In this document: in pieces, positions 5,647 to 12,489 of the stretch | How the letters are laid out: every line of letters starts with the position of its first letter | Numbering within the stretch: the stretch's first letter is position 1 | The notes under the pieces: generated by a model | The model's input: the letters and a program-made list of their open reading frames with translations, nothing else | The model's database searches: none | Told to the model about the DNA's origin: nothing | Translations under genes and position numbers: made by a program | Source of the DNA: Candidatus Aenigmatarchaeota archaeon | GTDB lineage: Archaea; Aenigmatarchaeota; Aenigmatarchaeia; CG10238-14 | Direction of reading: 5' to 3' | Assembly (NCBI GenBank): GCA_017610225.1 | Contig: JAFCCM010000049.1 | Coordinates: 1-13,307 of the forward strand | Length of the DNA: 13,307 bases

Positions 5647-6895
5647 TGAAATTAAAAATGGCGAAGATAAGTCACAAACCGAAGTAAACGTAAAAGACAT
5701 ATTGGATAGTGTCTCACTTGATTTAGATGGAGATGTGAAACCTGAAAAGACAAGAAATGAAGTTACATCAGAAATTATTGACCTTGAAGCAAATGAAATA
5801 GAAAAACCTCTTGATGAAGATGAAGAAAAAACAAAAGAATTATTTGAAGAATTTAGTTCATTTCTTGAAACTAAAGCAGATATTGTTGAAGATAAAACAA
5901 CAGTATCAGTAATACCTACAGGAATTGATTTAATTGATGCTATTCTTGGAGGTGGTTTTGCTGTTGGTAAAATGAATATTATTGTTGGACAGCCAGGCAG
6001 TGGAAAATCAATGTTAGCAATTCAAACATTGGGGCAAGGACAAAAACAACATAATGGAAAAATGCTTGCCGGTTTTTTAGATTCAGAGGAAGCAACTACA
6101 ACAATAAGATTGTCAAATCTTGGAGTAAGGTATCCAAAGATGAGACCATATACTGATGTAACGGTCGAAAAAGTCTTTAAGTTCATTGAAGGGTTATCTG
6201 TATTCAAAACTCAAAAGAACATCGTTGATACACCATCTATGCTCGTTTGGGATAGTATTGCAAATACATTATCTCAGAAGGAAAGAGAAACAGATGATCC
6301 AAATAGTGTAATTGGATATAAAGCAAGATTGCTCTCTATACTTGTGCCGAAATATGTAGCTAAATGTTCTCAACACAATATTTGCTTTTTGGCTGTTAAT
6401 CAATTAAGAGACGTTCTATCAATAGGGCAATTTGCACCTGCGAAAGATTTAAAGTTTATGACTCAATCAAAAGATATGCCTGGAGGCAATATTTTAAAAT
6501 ATAATGCATATCAACTAGTTGAAATGACAATTAAAAGTGTGATAGCTCCCGGTAAAGCTAATGATTCTGAAAAATATGGATTTGAAGGTATCATTGTAAA
6601 ATTAAAATGTGTTAAAAATAAATTATTTTCACCAAATGTGGAAATTAATATTGTTGGTTCATTTACCACAGGGTTTTCAAATTTCTGGACTAATTATAAC
6701 TTCTTAAATGAAAAAAAGCGTCTTAATACTGGAGCATGGAACTATCTAGTTTCATTACCAGAGAAAAAATTTAGAACGAAAGATGCACCACAATTATATA
6801 ATAATGATGAAGACTTTCGTATCGCATATAATAATGCAGTTAAGGAAGCAATTCAAACAGAAATTATTGATAAATATAATCCGGAAGTTGACTAA
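5639..6895 (+). CDS. UvsX/RecA-type recombinase
   Basis: A 418-residue RecA-fold ATPase that should form filaments on single-stranded DNA and drive strand exchange in recombination-dependent replication and repair. The core begins at about residue 87 (VSVIPTGIDLIDAILGGG). Walker A is G117-QPGSGK-S124, and Walker B ends at D205 (SMLVWDS). Then come VNQLRD, the region equivalent to DNA-binding loop 2 ending in MPGGNILKYNA, and a C-terminal domain. The first 85 residues form an acidic, low-complexity extension (DEDEEKTKELFEEF). Length is close to phage UvsX proteins (T4 UvsX is 391). Start: GGAGGGAG at 5625-5632, inside the preceding gene, eight bases overlapped. An archaeal/RadA-type assignment is possible, but the order of motifs and the phage setting favour UvsX. 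Confidence 0.9.
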   Translation: MVDEIKNGEDKSQTEVNVKDILDSVSLDLDGDVKPEKTRNEVTSEIIDLEANEIEKPLDEDEEKTKELFEEFSSFLETKADIVEDKTTVSVIPTGIDLIDAILGGGFAVGKMNIIVGQPGSGKSMLAIQTLGQGQKQHNGKMLAGFLDSEEATTTIRLSNLGVRYPKMRPYTDVTVEKVFKFIEGLSVFKTQKNIVDTPSMLVWDSIANTLSQKERETDDPNSVIGYKARLLSILVPKYVAKCSQHNICFLAVNQLRDVLSIGQFAPAKDLKFMTQSKDMPGGNILKYNAYQLVEMTIKSVIAPGKANDSEKYGFEGIIVKLKCVKNKLFSPNVEINIVGSFTTGFSNFWTNYNFLNEKKRLNTGAWNYLVSLPEKKFRTKDAPQLYNNDEDFRIAYNNAVKEAIQTEIIDKYNPEVD

Positions 6896-6903
6896 TATTA
6901 ATT

Positions 6904-6919
6904 AATATTTAGAACAAAT
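6904..6919 (+). promoter_or_regulatory. Candidate phage promoter/regulatory element, copy 2
   Basis: AATATTTAGAACAAAT lies in the 65-base gap after the recombinase stop, 41 bases before the KH-protein ATG. It matches copy 1 (1522-1537) at 15 of 16 positions. Downstream, TATAAAG at 6920-6926 could act as a -10-like box, but copy 1 lacks this. It may mark the start of a new transcription unit. Confidence 0.4.
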
Positions 6920-6960
6920 TATAAAGTTATTATTGAACTTATGAAAAGGAGAAAAATACA

Positions 6961-7251
6961 ATGCCAATGTCAGATGTGATAAACCAGTTCATTGAAGAAA
7001 CTACAAAAAAGATAGTAGATGAACCACATGAAGTAATAGTTACTTCATCTATATCAACAAAATCAGTTATAATTCAAATTAAAGTGGCACAAAGCGATTG
7101 TGGCAAGATAATTGGTAAACATGGTCGAACAATTGATTCTATGAAAGTTTTATGTTTGGCTATTAAAAATACGAACTTTCCTGATGATTCACGGAAAGTT
7201 ATTTTAGAAGTACTTGAAGATGAAGATTCAAGTTTTCGTTATAATAGATAA
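6961..7251 (+). CDS. KhpA-like single KH-domain RNA-binding protein
   Basis: A 96-residue protein with one type II-like KH domain. The nucleic-acid-binding GxxG loop is G52-K-H-G55 within DCGKIIGKHGRTIDSMK, preceded by EPHEVIVTSS and VIIQIKVAQSD strands. This layout (helix, HPEDVxV-like strand, strand, DxGKxIGKxGR, helix) is that of bacterial KhpA/YlqC. KhpA works with KhpB (Jag/EloR) as an RNA chaperone in low-GC bacteria. The segment after the GxxG helix (KNTNFPDDSRKVILEVLEDE) is longer than in KhpA. Start: AAGGAG at 6946-6951, nine bases before ATG; ATG 6967 is an alternative. It follows a promoter-like gap and so may lead an operon. It may act on phage or host RNA or mimic host KhpA; no KhpB-like gene is in the window. 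Confidence 0.82.
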   Translation: MPMSDVINQFIEETTKKIVDEPHEVIVTSSISTKSVIIQIKVAQSDCGKIIGKHGRTIDSMKVLCLAIKNTNFPDDSRKVILEVLEDEDSSFRYNR

Positions 7252-7268
7252 TTGGAGGAAAAAATAAA

Positions 7269-7829
7269 ATGTTATCAAAAGAGAGTAAAATAAGAGTTCT
7301 TGAAAATTTTTATGGAATTGATTATGTAATTTTCGGTAAAGCTCTCAAGGATGTTCAAAATTGCTGCCCAATAATAAAAGAAGAATATATTTCAGTTAAA
7401 GGAGCTCTTCTTTCAGTTTATGTTGAAATGCTAAAACTTATTGGACACAAGCCAGATGTTCTTGAAGAAAAAGTTACCCCTAAAGATCTTTTAGTAATGG
7501 CAAAAGAAAGCGCCAAAAATGCTAGACATGCATCTCAAAAAGTTGTTACAACAGAACAAGCACGCGCTGATATTAAAGCTGAATTAAAAGAAGCTTTAAC
7601 TGCAGATAAAGATGCTGATGTTGGTAAGTTAGTTGAAGCCAAAATTAGAGAGAAAGCATATAGATTAGCTATTGATAATCTGCTAGTTGCTAGAGCTCTT
7701 CATGAGGGAACATCTATCAATGAACTAAATGAATGGACAGGCAAGATCGTTGAAGACTCGTATAAAATTCTTCGAGATAATCTATGCGAAATAGCAATAA
7801 TGATCTTGAATGATGACCAACCCGAATAA
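7269..7829 (+). CDS. Unrecognised helical protein between KH protein and nuclease
   Basis: A 186-residue, mostly helical soluble protein of unknown family. The N-terminal part (RVLENFYGIDYVIFGKAL, then VKGALLSVYVEMLKLIGH) looks like a compact hydrophobic helical domain. Residues 75-125 are Ala/Lys/Glu-rich (MAKESAKNARHASQKV and the following 35 residues) and could form a long helix or coiled coil. The C-terminal part (RLAIDNLLVARALHEG, NEWTGKIVEDSYKIL) is again globular. There is no membrane segment; the cysteines (an adjacent pair near residue 33 and one near the C-terminus) form no recognisable cluster. Start: GGAGG at 7254-7258, ten bases before ATG. The next gene starts 20 bases before this one stops, implying coupled translation with the nuclease. 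Function unknown. Confidence 0.75.
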   Translation: MLSKESKIRVLENFYGIDYVIFGKALKDVQNCCPIIKEEYISVKGALLSVYVEMLKLIGHKPDVLEEKVTPKDLLVMAKESAKNARHASQKVVTTEQARADIKAELKEALTADKDADVGKLVEAKIREKAYRLAIDNLLVARALHEGTSINELNEWTGKIVEDSYKILRDNLCEIAIMILNDDQPE

Positions 7830-8775
7830 TCCATTTGAAAAATTATTAGATTATTTAAATGCACAAGATCAACTAAAGAAAAAAGCGCCTGTCAAGGAAA
7901 CAAAACCGAAAAAGGTCAAGAAAATAAGTGATACTCAAAAGTTAATCGAAGAATCAAAAATATACAGTTATATTCCAGGTGAGACCTTTGAACATCCACC
8001 ACCTAAAAAGTCAGATGGTTTTGATGTTTCAAAGTTCGAGTCTATGATGCGAGCAAAACTTATAGAAGAATATAAAAAAACACAGACTTATGAAAGACCA
8101 TATATCTCAGTTAGTGAATTGTGTTCTTGTATAAGAAAATGTTATTATGTTCGCATAAAATATCCTGTAGATTTTAAAAATCTTTATACATTTGCATATT
8201 TATATTTGATTCAGAAAGTTGGCAATGTAATTCATGATATTATTCAAGAATTATATAATTTTTCTGAAACCGAAAAAACAGTTGTAAGTGAAAGATTTAA
8301 AGTTAAAGGACGAGTTGATGGGATTCGTGATAGCTTCTTGTTTGAAATTAAAAGTATAGATTTTGAAAAATTCAACAATCAATATATCAAGGAGCATTAT
8401 ATACAGGCGATTATATATGCATATATCCTTAATAAAGAGTATAATTATAAAATTAAAACAATTACCATTATTTATGTAATTAGAAATTTAAAAAAGATTG
8501 TGCCATTTGATTTGCCAATAAATGATAAATTAGCTGAATCCATTCTCAACAAAGCCCCCATCTTAAAATCTGCAATAGAATCTCTTCAAGTTCCTGAACC
8601 GTTTGGTTCTACGCAAGAATTGTGTAAATTTTGTTTGTATAAAAAACAATGTGAAGAAGATAAATGTGAAATAATGGTACAACCATTTAAGAAGAAAAAA
8701 CATCCTAAAGATAAGAAAAAACCAAAACCACCAATGCCAGAAAAGAAAGACAAAAACACAGCCTTTTTATTATAG
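7810..8775 (+). CDS. Cas4/RecB-like PD-(D/E)XK nuclease with Fe-S cluster cysteines
   Basis: A 321-residue protein whose middle and C-terminal parts form a RecB/Cas4-type exonuclease. The nuclease motifs are a His in VGNVIHDIIQ, D170 in VKGRVDGIRD, E179-I-K181 in FLFEIKS, and Q199-(x)3-Y203 in YIQAIIYAY. A cysteine upstream of the core (C105, C107 or C111 in ELCSCIRKCYY) together with C272-x2-C275-x5-C281 gives the split 4Fe-4S arrangement of Cas4 and AddB. The first 90 residues are a Lys/Pro-rich extension, and the end is a Lys-rich tail (PFKKKKHPKDKKKPKPP) that could bind DNA. Expected role: DNA end resection or processing feeding the recombinase. No Cas1/Cas2 genes or CRISPR array are present. 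ATG 7810 and 7813 are adjacent; either could be used. Confidence 0.85.
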   Translation: MMTNPNNPFEKLLDYLNAQDQLKKKAPVKETKPKKVKKISDTQKLIEESKIYSYIPGETFEHPPPKKSDGFDVSKFESMMRAKLIEEYKKTQTYERPYISVSELCSCIRKCYYVRIKYPVDFKNLYTFAYLYLIQKVGNVIHDIIQELYNFSETEKTVVSERFKVKGRVDGIRDSFLFEIKSIDFEKFNNQYIKEHYIQAIIYAYILNKEYNYKIKTITIIYVIRNLKKIVPFDLPINDKLAESILNKAPILKSAIESLQVPEPFGSTQELCKFCLYKKQCEEDKCEIMVQPFKKKKHPKDKKKPKPPMPEKKDKNTAFLL

Positions 8776-8790
8776 TGGAGGAACGATTAA

Positions 8791-9897
8791 ATGATTTTAG
8801 TTTACCCAATGTTAGTTTCAAGAGCAGTTTCAGAGAATATTGTTCCTGGTCTTGCTAAAACTATTGAAGGATATATAATTGTAAATGCCAAAGATTCAAT
8901 TATTACCGATGTTGAAGTTAAAAAAAGATATAATTTCAAGATAAAGGCTGGTAAAATGATTGCGAAAGAAAGTGTAGATCTTTTAGAAGGATCTGAAGAA
9001 GACTGGGGTGGAAGGACTAAAGATAAAGCTAAAGAATGGAAATCAGCTGAACAACTGAGAGATGAAAAGAATGAACGAGAGGAAGAAGCATTAAAACTGA
9101 AGAAAGAAAAACATCGAGCTGATATGCAAGATAGAATACTAAAGCAACAGAAAGATAAAGAAGATAAAGCTACAGAAAAAGAAATAGAAGACGCCAAAAA
9201 AGCTTCTGTATCAGTTAAAATTTCAGATAATAAAGCATTATCAATAGAACCAAGTACTATAGAAATTGAAGTGACAGACAAGTATGGTGAAAAAAGAATC
9301 GAATCTTTTGGCGTTAAAGTTATACCATTTAGAGTTAAATCAGATGCTAAATTATCAAGGTTGATTTTACATGATATACAGATGAAATCTTTTAATGCTG
9401 CAATGGTAGGATTTGGAAGAAAAATTACAAGAATCGTTTGGAGATTCCTTGATAGATGGAGTGGCAATTTAAAACTTGGCGGCTTAACTCCTTCTGGTGA
9501 CCCAAGACGTGATATTATTATGGCGAGAACCGGACATGGTGGAGAGGGTTTTATAGTTTTAAGCAAGACAGAAGATATTGATGAAATATTTTTAAGTAAC
9601 ATTAAAAGAATCAATCGGTTATTTAAAATGGGGTGGGGCAATATTATTATAACAGATGATATTAATCGAATGGCATATTTCTGTATGAAAAAATTTAGGG
9701 GTGTTTGTACAGCAATCAGTTATTCTATGATATATGCAAATTTTGGTCAACTACAAGTTTATAATGATTTAGAAGATGCTAAAAGAAAAACAAGTTCAAT
9801 ATTTAAAATACGTAAGCAATTTAGTAAAATAGTTGCTGAATGGCTTGTAGATCAAAAACAAAGTAAGTATTTAAGCGAGGGTAAAAAAGATGGATAA
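8791..9897 (+). CDS. Unrecognised 368-residue protein with K/E-rich helix
   Basis: I do not recognise this family. It has three visible parts. Residues 1-70 are a globular, beta-like region (MILVYPMLVSRAVSENIVPG, then EGYIIVNAKDSIITDV). Residues 75-137 are a very highly charged Lys/Glu/Asp stretch, likely a long single helix or coiled coil. Residues 138-368 are a globular domain with GLTPSGDPRRDIIMARTGHG, GFIVLSKTEDIDEIF and WGNIIITDDINRMAYF segments. No transmembrane helix or known catalytic motif is seen. Start: GGAGG at 8777-8781, nine bases before ATG. The following membrane-protein gene overlaps it by eight bases. From its neighbours (membrane protein, gp53-like protein, peptidase) it may belong to the virion or an injection apparatus; this is inference only. 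Confidence 0.78.
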   Translation: MILVYPMLVSRAVSENIVPGLAKTIEGYIIVNAKDSIITDVEVKKRYNFKIKAGKMIAKESVDLLEGSEEDWGGRTKDKAKEWKSAEQLRDEKNEREEEALKLKKEKHRADMQDRILKQQKDKEDKATEKEIEDAKKASVSVKISDNKALSIEPSTIEIEVTDKYGEKRIESFGVKVIPFRVKSDAKLSRLILHDIQMKSFNAAMVGFGRKITRIVWRFLDRWSGNLKLGGLTPSGDPRRDIIMARTGHGGEGFIVLSKTEDIDEIFLSNIKRINRLFKMGWGNIIITDDINRMAYFCMKKFRGVCTAISYSMIYANFGQLQVYNDLEDAKRKTSSIFKIRKQFSKIVAEWLVDQKQSKYLSEGKKDG

Positions 9898-10591
9898 AAT
9901 TGATAAATACCTGGAACATATTTATATTCAAGAAGATTTTCAAAACTTGATTGAGACAACTTTTGAAAAAGATATTCATAAAGTTTCTAAAGACATCAAA
10001 GGTAAAAAAATATTCAAACAGATGCACAGTTTATTAGATCCCAAAAATCCTGCTAAGTCATTAAAAAAGATTAAGAAATTTATACCTAAAGTGCCAAAAA
10101 TAAATATAAATACTATTGATAAATATATGGCATCAAAAGTAAAAGATTATAGAAATCTAAAGAAAACAGCAGATGTTATTATTAGTAATTCTATAACAGG
10201 AATAAGTAAAGAAAGTAAAGATGCAGCATCATCTTTTCTAGCAATTTCTTCATTGTTTGGAAAGAAGAAGGAAAAAATCACAACAAAAGACAACTTAAAA
10301 AAGAACATTAGAACTTTTGTTACAAAAGTTAGAAAATTTACTGAAGAATATGAGGAAAAAGAAGAAGGCGGTGTTAAAATATCAAAAGAAGATATTCCAG
10401 ATTTTGCTGTTGCTTGGGTAATTGTAATTATGACAATTTCTTTAGCAATTGCTGTGGGTACCGGATTATATGGTATAATTGCAACTGTATCAGGGCTTAT
10501 TTCTGGTATAGGTGGAGGTACTTTTATTCTTGCTGCTTTTCTTTTGGTCGCATATCTTTATTACTTAGGTACGACAGGTTCGACAGGGTAA
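9890..10591 (+). CDS. Unrecognised membrane protein with basic N-terminal domain
   Basis: A 233-residue protein. Residues 1-170 are soluble, helical and very basic (GKKIFKQMHSLLDPKNPAKS, IKKFIPKVPK, FGKKKEKITTK). Residues 171-227 hold two closely spaced hydrophobic segments: DFAVAWVIVIMTISLAIAVG, then, after a Gly-rich linker (SGLISGIGGG), TFILAAFLLVAYLYYLG. It ends in TTGSTG. There is no N-terminal signal peptide, so the basic domain probably faces the cytoplasm or, in a virion, the interior. Start: AAGCGAGG at 9873-9880, nine bases before ATG, inside the preceding gene (8-base overlap). A C-terminal hairpin of this kind would suit an injected virion protein or an inner-membrane phage protein. 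No family is recognised. Confidence 0.75.
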   Translation: MDKIDKYLEHIYIQEDFQNLIETTFEKDIHKVSKDIKGKKIFKQMHSLLDPKNPAKSLKKIKKFIPKVPKININTIDKYMASKVKDYRNLKKTADVIISNSITGISKESKDAASSFLAISSLFGKKKEKITTKDNLKKNIRTFVTKVRKFTEEYEEKEEGGVKISKEDIPDFAVAWVIVIMTISLAIAVGTGLYGIIATVSGLISGIGGGTFILAAFLLVAYLYYLGTTGSTG

Positions 10592-10593
10592 TC

Positions 10594-11196
10594 ATGGAAA
10601 CTCTAGCAAATATTAAATCTAATGTTGAAAGCCTTGAATTATATAGTGATGCATTTCCTTTTCGTCTTGGTTTAAAAATAAGAAACTTTGAAAATGAAGC
10701 TGAATATAAAAGGTTTCTTAAAAATGTTGAAATGCTTGTACGGCGATGTCATGAGTATAAACTCTGGAGAAATTATTTGATTGATGTTTTACAAATAAAT
10801 ACTTGTATGATAACCAATGAATCTATTGACCAGGTAACAATAGAAGTTCACCATCATGTTCCCTCATTATATATATTAGTATCAGCCCTCGTTAATAAAA
10901 AAATTGAAACACAAGAAGACTTTTGTACTTTTGATATTGCTCAGGAATCAATTGAATTACATTTTAAGAATAAGATTGGATATGTAACTCTATTAAGATC
11001 TATTCATGAAAAATTTCATAATGGATATTTAAACATTCCAATTCAAATGATTAAAGGAGACTATAATTATTTTGTAGAAAATTATTCAAAGTATTTAGAT
11101 GAAACAGATATAGATATAATTCAATCAAGATTAGCTATTAATGAACATAATTGTTCATGGGCAAAAGATGATTACCCAATATCGGAGGCTATGTAA
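10594..11196 (+). CDS. HNH-like (beta-beta-alpha-metal) phage protein with His cluster
   Basis: A 200-residue protein. The central and C-terminal parts hold a histidine arrangement reminiscent of HNH nucleases without zinc cysteines: H86-H87-H88 in VTIEVHHHVPSLY, then H123, and H138-x3-H142-N143 in VTLLRSIHEKFHNGYLNIP. The first block resembles the catalytic 'DHH/HHP' strand and the last the 'LCxxCHxxxHNG' helix, with Leu/Ile in place of cysteines. From memory, large-phage proteins with 'HHHPFTLY' and 'IHELVHSG' blocks look alike, but I cannot confirm this. Predicted metal binding is fairly secure; nuclease activity is inference. ATG 10594 follows a weak CAGGG site. The frame is open further upstream to 10414, but that part overlaps the membrane-protein gene and reads as a Cys/Tyr-rich frame shadow. 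The gp53-like ATG directly follows its stop. Confidence 0.78.
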   Translation: METLANIKSNVESLELYSDAFPFRLGLKIRNFENEAEYKRFLKNVEMLVRRCHEYKLWRNYLIDVLQINTCMITNESIDQVTIEVHHHVPSLYILVSALVNKKIETQEDFCTFDIAQESIELHFKNKIGYVTLLRSIHEKFHNGYLNIPIQMIKGDYNYFVENYSKYLDETDIDIIQSRLAINEHNCSWAKDDYPISEAM

Positions 11197-11589
11197 ATGA
11201 CGATATTAATTAATAATGAAGCAATTAGACAGCTTCAATCTCCTCTTGATATTGAACAATTTGGTCAGAGATTTAAAACAGAAAATGAATTGTTTACGTT
11301 TCCAGATCCAAATTTAGAAACTATTGATAAAAATTTATTTTATATTTTAAAAAATTCAGAAGAAGTTGACTTTGAACTAAAATATAAATATCGTCCAGAT
11401 TATTTAAGCTTTGATTATTATGGAACAACAATAATGTGGGAATTTTTAATGTATGTTAATGGAGTATTTTCATTAGAAGATTTTGATTTAATTAAAGTAA
11501 TAATTCCTTCAATGGATGCGATAATATTTATTTTACAAGATCAATATGCTATTAAAGATCCTGAAGATTTACAAGCAATTTCTTGGTAA
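11197..11589 (+). CDS. Baseplate wedge gp53-like protein (probable)
   Basis: A 130-residue protein. The central block YRPDYLSFDYYGTTIMWEF (65-83) followed by LMYVNGVFSLEDFDL and VIIPSMDAI (101-109) matches the pattern of the T4 gp53 / phage baseplate family: an RPD-xxS-xxxYGTxxxW motif, a hydrophobic helix, and a closing IPS motif that comes after a short loop. In T4, gp53 is part of the baseplate wedge. The N-terminal 60 residues are less characteristic. Start: GGAGG at 11184-11188, eight bases before ATG; the ATG abuts the previous stop codon, so translation is coupled. If right, this is the best evidence that the phage has a contractile tail and that the genes around it are structural. The motif match is by eye, so confidence is moderate. 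Confidence 0.6.
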   Translation: MTILINNEAIRQLQSPLDIEQFGQRFKTENELFTFPDPNLETIDKNLFYILKNSEEVDFELKYKYRPDYLSFDYYGTTIMWEFLMYVNGVFSLEDFDLIKVIIPSMDAIIFILQDQYAIKDPEDLQAISW

Positions 11590-11601
11590 GAGGATATAAA
11601 C

Positions 11602-12489
11602 ATGAAAGTAAAAGACTCATTTAAATTGGTAGGCAATGTACCAAATATAATAAATCTTTCAGAGTCTGTACTTCGTTCATTCTATGATGAAGAAAATAGT
11701 CCTCGTCATGTATTTGCAATTTTAGAATTAAAGAAAAAAAGTATTGTTCATTTTACAAATAAAAAAATTTTTAAATTAATTACAAATATAAAACAGAGAG
11801 AAAAAATTCAGATTGTAAATTTTGATTATCCATTACCCGTTTCATATAATCCACCAACAAAAGGATTAATTATAAATTTAAAACCATTCGGGGTAAAAGA
11901 AATATCAAATATGAGCCCAAATGATTTATATGCATCTTTGGTTTATGCTTATTCATTTGAAAAGATGGCAACCAAAAAATTTAAAATATCAGAATCATAT
12001 GCAAAAATAATCATTAATTATTTACTTTCTTTATATGTTAGAGCGTTTGGTAGGAAATATGGTTTAGTTGGAATATACTCCTCTGGCATTCCAAAATTAA
12101 AATTTTTAATTGCCTGCTATATATTAGCATCGTATTTTGGTAATGCTACAAATAAAGATCTTTTTAAGAAAGCATCTGCTCTAGCACCCTATATGTATTC
12201 CAATGAAATTGAACAATTAAAAAGATATAATTTTTCTGAGATTGATCAATTTATTAAAGCTGTTTCTGATTTGAAAGTAATGCCAGGTCTATCAGTTGCA
12301 GTTTTTACAACACTTTTGTATAGATTTTATGGAGTCGATGTACTCGCTGCCCTTGAAGATTGTTCTAGATTCTTCTCTGTTATAGTGACTTCTAGCATTC
12401 CAGCTTCTAGAGTTGTTCCAAGAAATTTGATAAAAGTTAATGAACAAGAATATTTTAAGTTAGTTGAAATAACTCGGAGGATGTTTTAA
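11602..12489 (+). CDS. Unrecognised 295-residue protein in the structural block
   Basis: No family is recognised. Residues 1-110 look beta-rich and basic (HVFAILELKKKSIVHFTNKK, then a Pro-rich PLPVSYNPPTKGLIINLKPFG). Residues 110-295 look helical, with semi-hydrophobic helices (YAKIIINYLLSLYVRAFG, KLKFLIACYILASYFG, LSVAVFTTLLYRFYGVDVL). None is long and apolar enough for a confident transmembrane call. No nuclease, lysin or ATPase motif is seen. Start: AGAGGA just before 11596, about six bases ahead of ATG. Its TAA shares a base with the ATG of the peptidase gene (TAATG), so the two are tightly coupled. This suggests they act together, perhaps peptidase and substrate or partner; that is inference. 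Confidence 0.75.
   Translation: MKVKDSFKLVGNVPNIINLSESVLRSFYDEENSPRHVFAILELKKKSIVHFTNKKIFKLITNIKQREKIQIVNFDYPLPVSYNPPTKGLIINLKPFGVKEISNMSPNDLYASLVYAYSFEKMATKKFKISESYAKIIINYLLSLYVRAFGRKYGLVGIYSSGIPKLKFLIACYILASYFGNATNKDLFKKASALAPYMYSNEIEQLKRYNFSEIDQFIKAVSDLKVMPGLSVAVFTTLLYRFYGVDVLAALEDCSRFFSVIVTSSIPASRVVPRNLIKVNEQEYFKLVEITRRMF

Noticed and set aside
6924..6940. Short inverted repeat AAGTT...AACTT after the recombinase as a terminator
   Set aside because: The stem is five AT-rich pairs with no following T-run; too weak to call.
7810..8775. Cas4-like gene as part of a CRISPR-Cas locus
   Set aside because: There is no Cas1, Cas2 or effector gene and no repeat-spacer array in the window; flanking genes are phage recombination and structural genes.
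8802..9641. Long antisense open frame opposite the K/E-rich gene
   Set aside because: Its product is Ser/Leu/Phe-rich low-complexity, the expected reverse complement of Lys/Glu-rich codons. The + strand frame has a good binding site and overlaps coherently with its neighbours, and no other gene here is on the - strand.
10414..10593. Upstream extension of the HNH-like gene
   Set aside because: This part lies wholly within the membrane-protein gene in another frame and reads as a Cys/Tyr/Trp-rich shadow; ATG 10594 gives a normal protein directly after that gene's stop.
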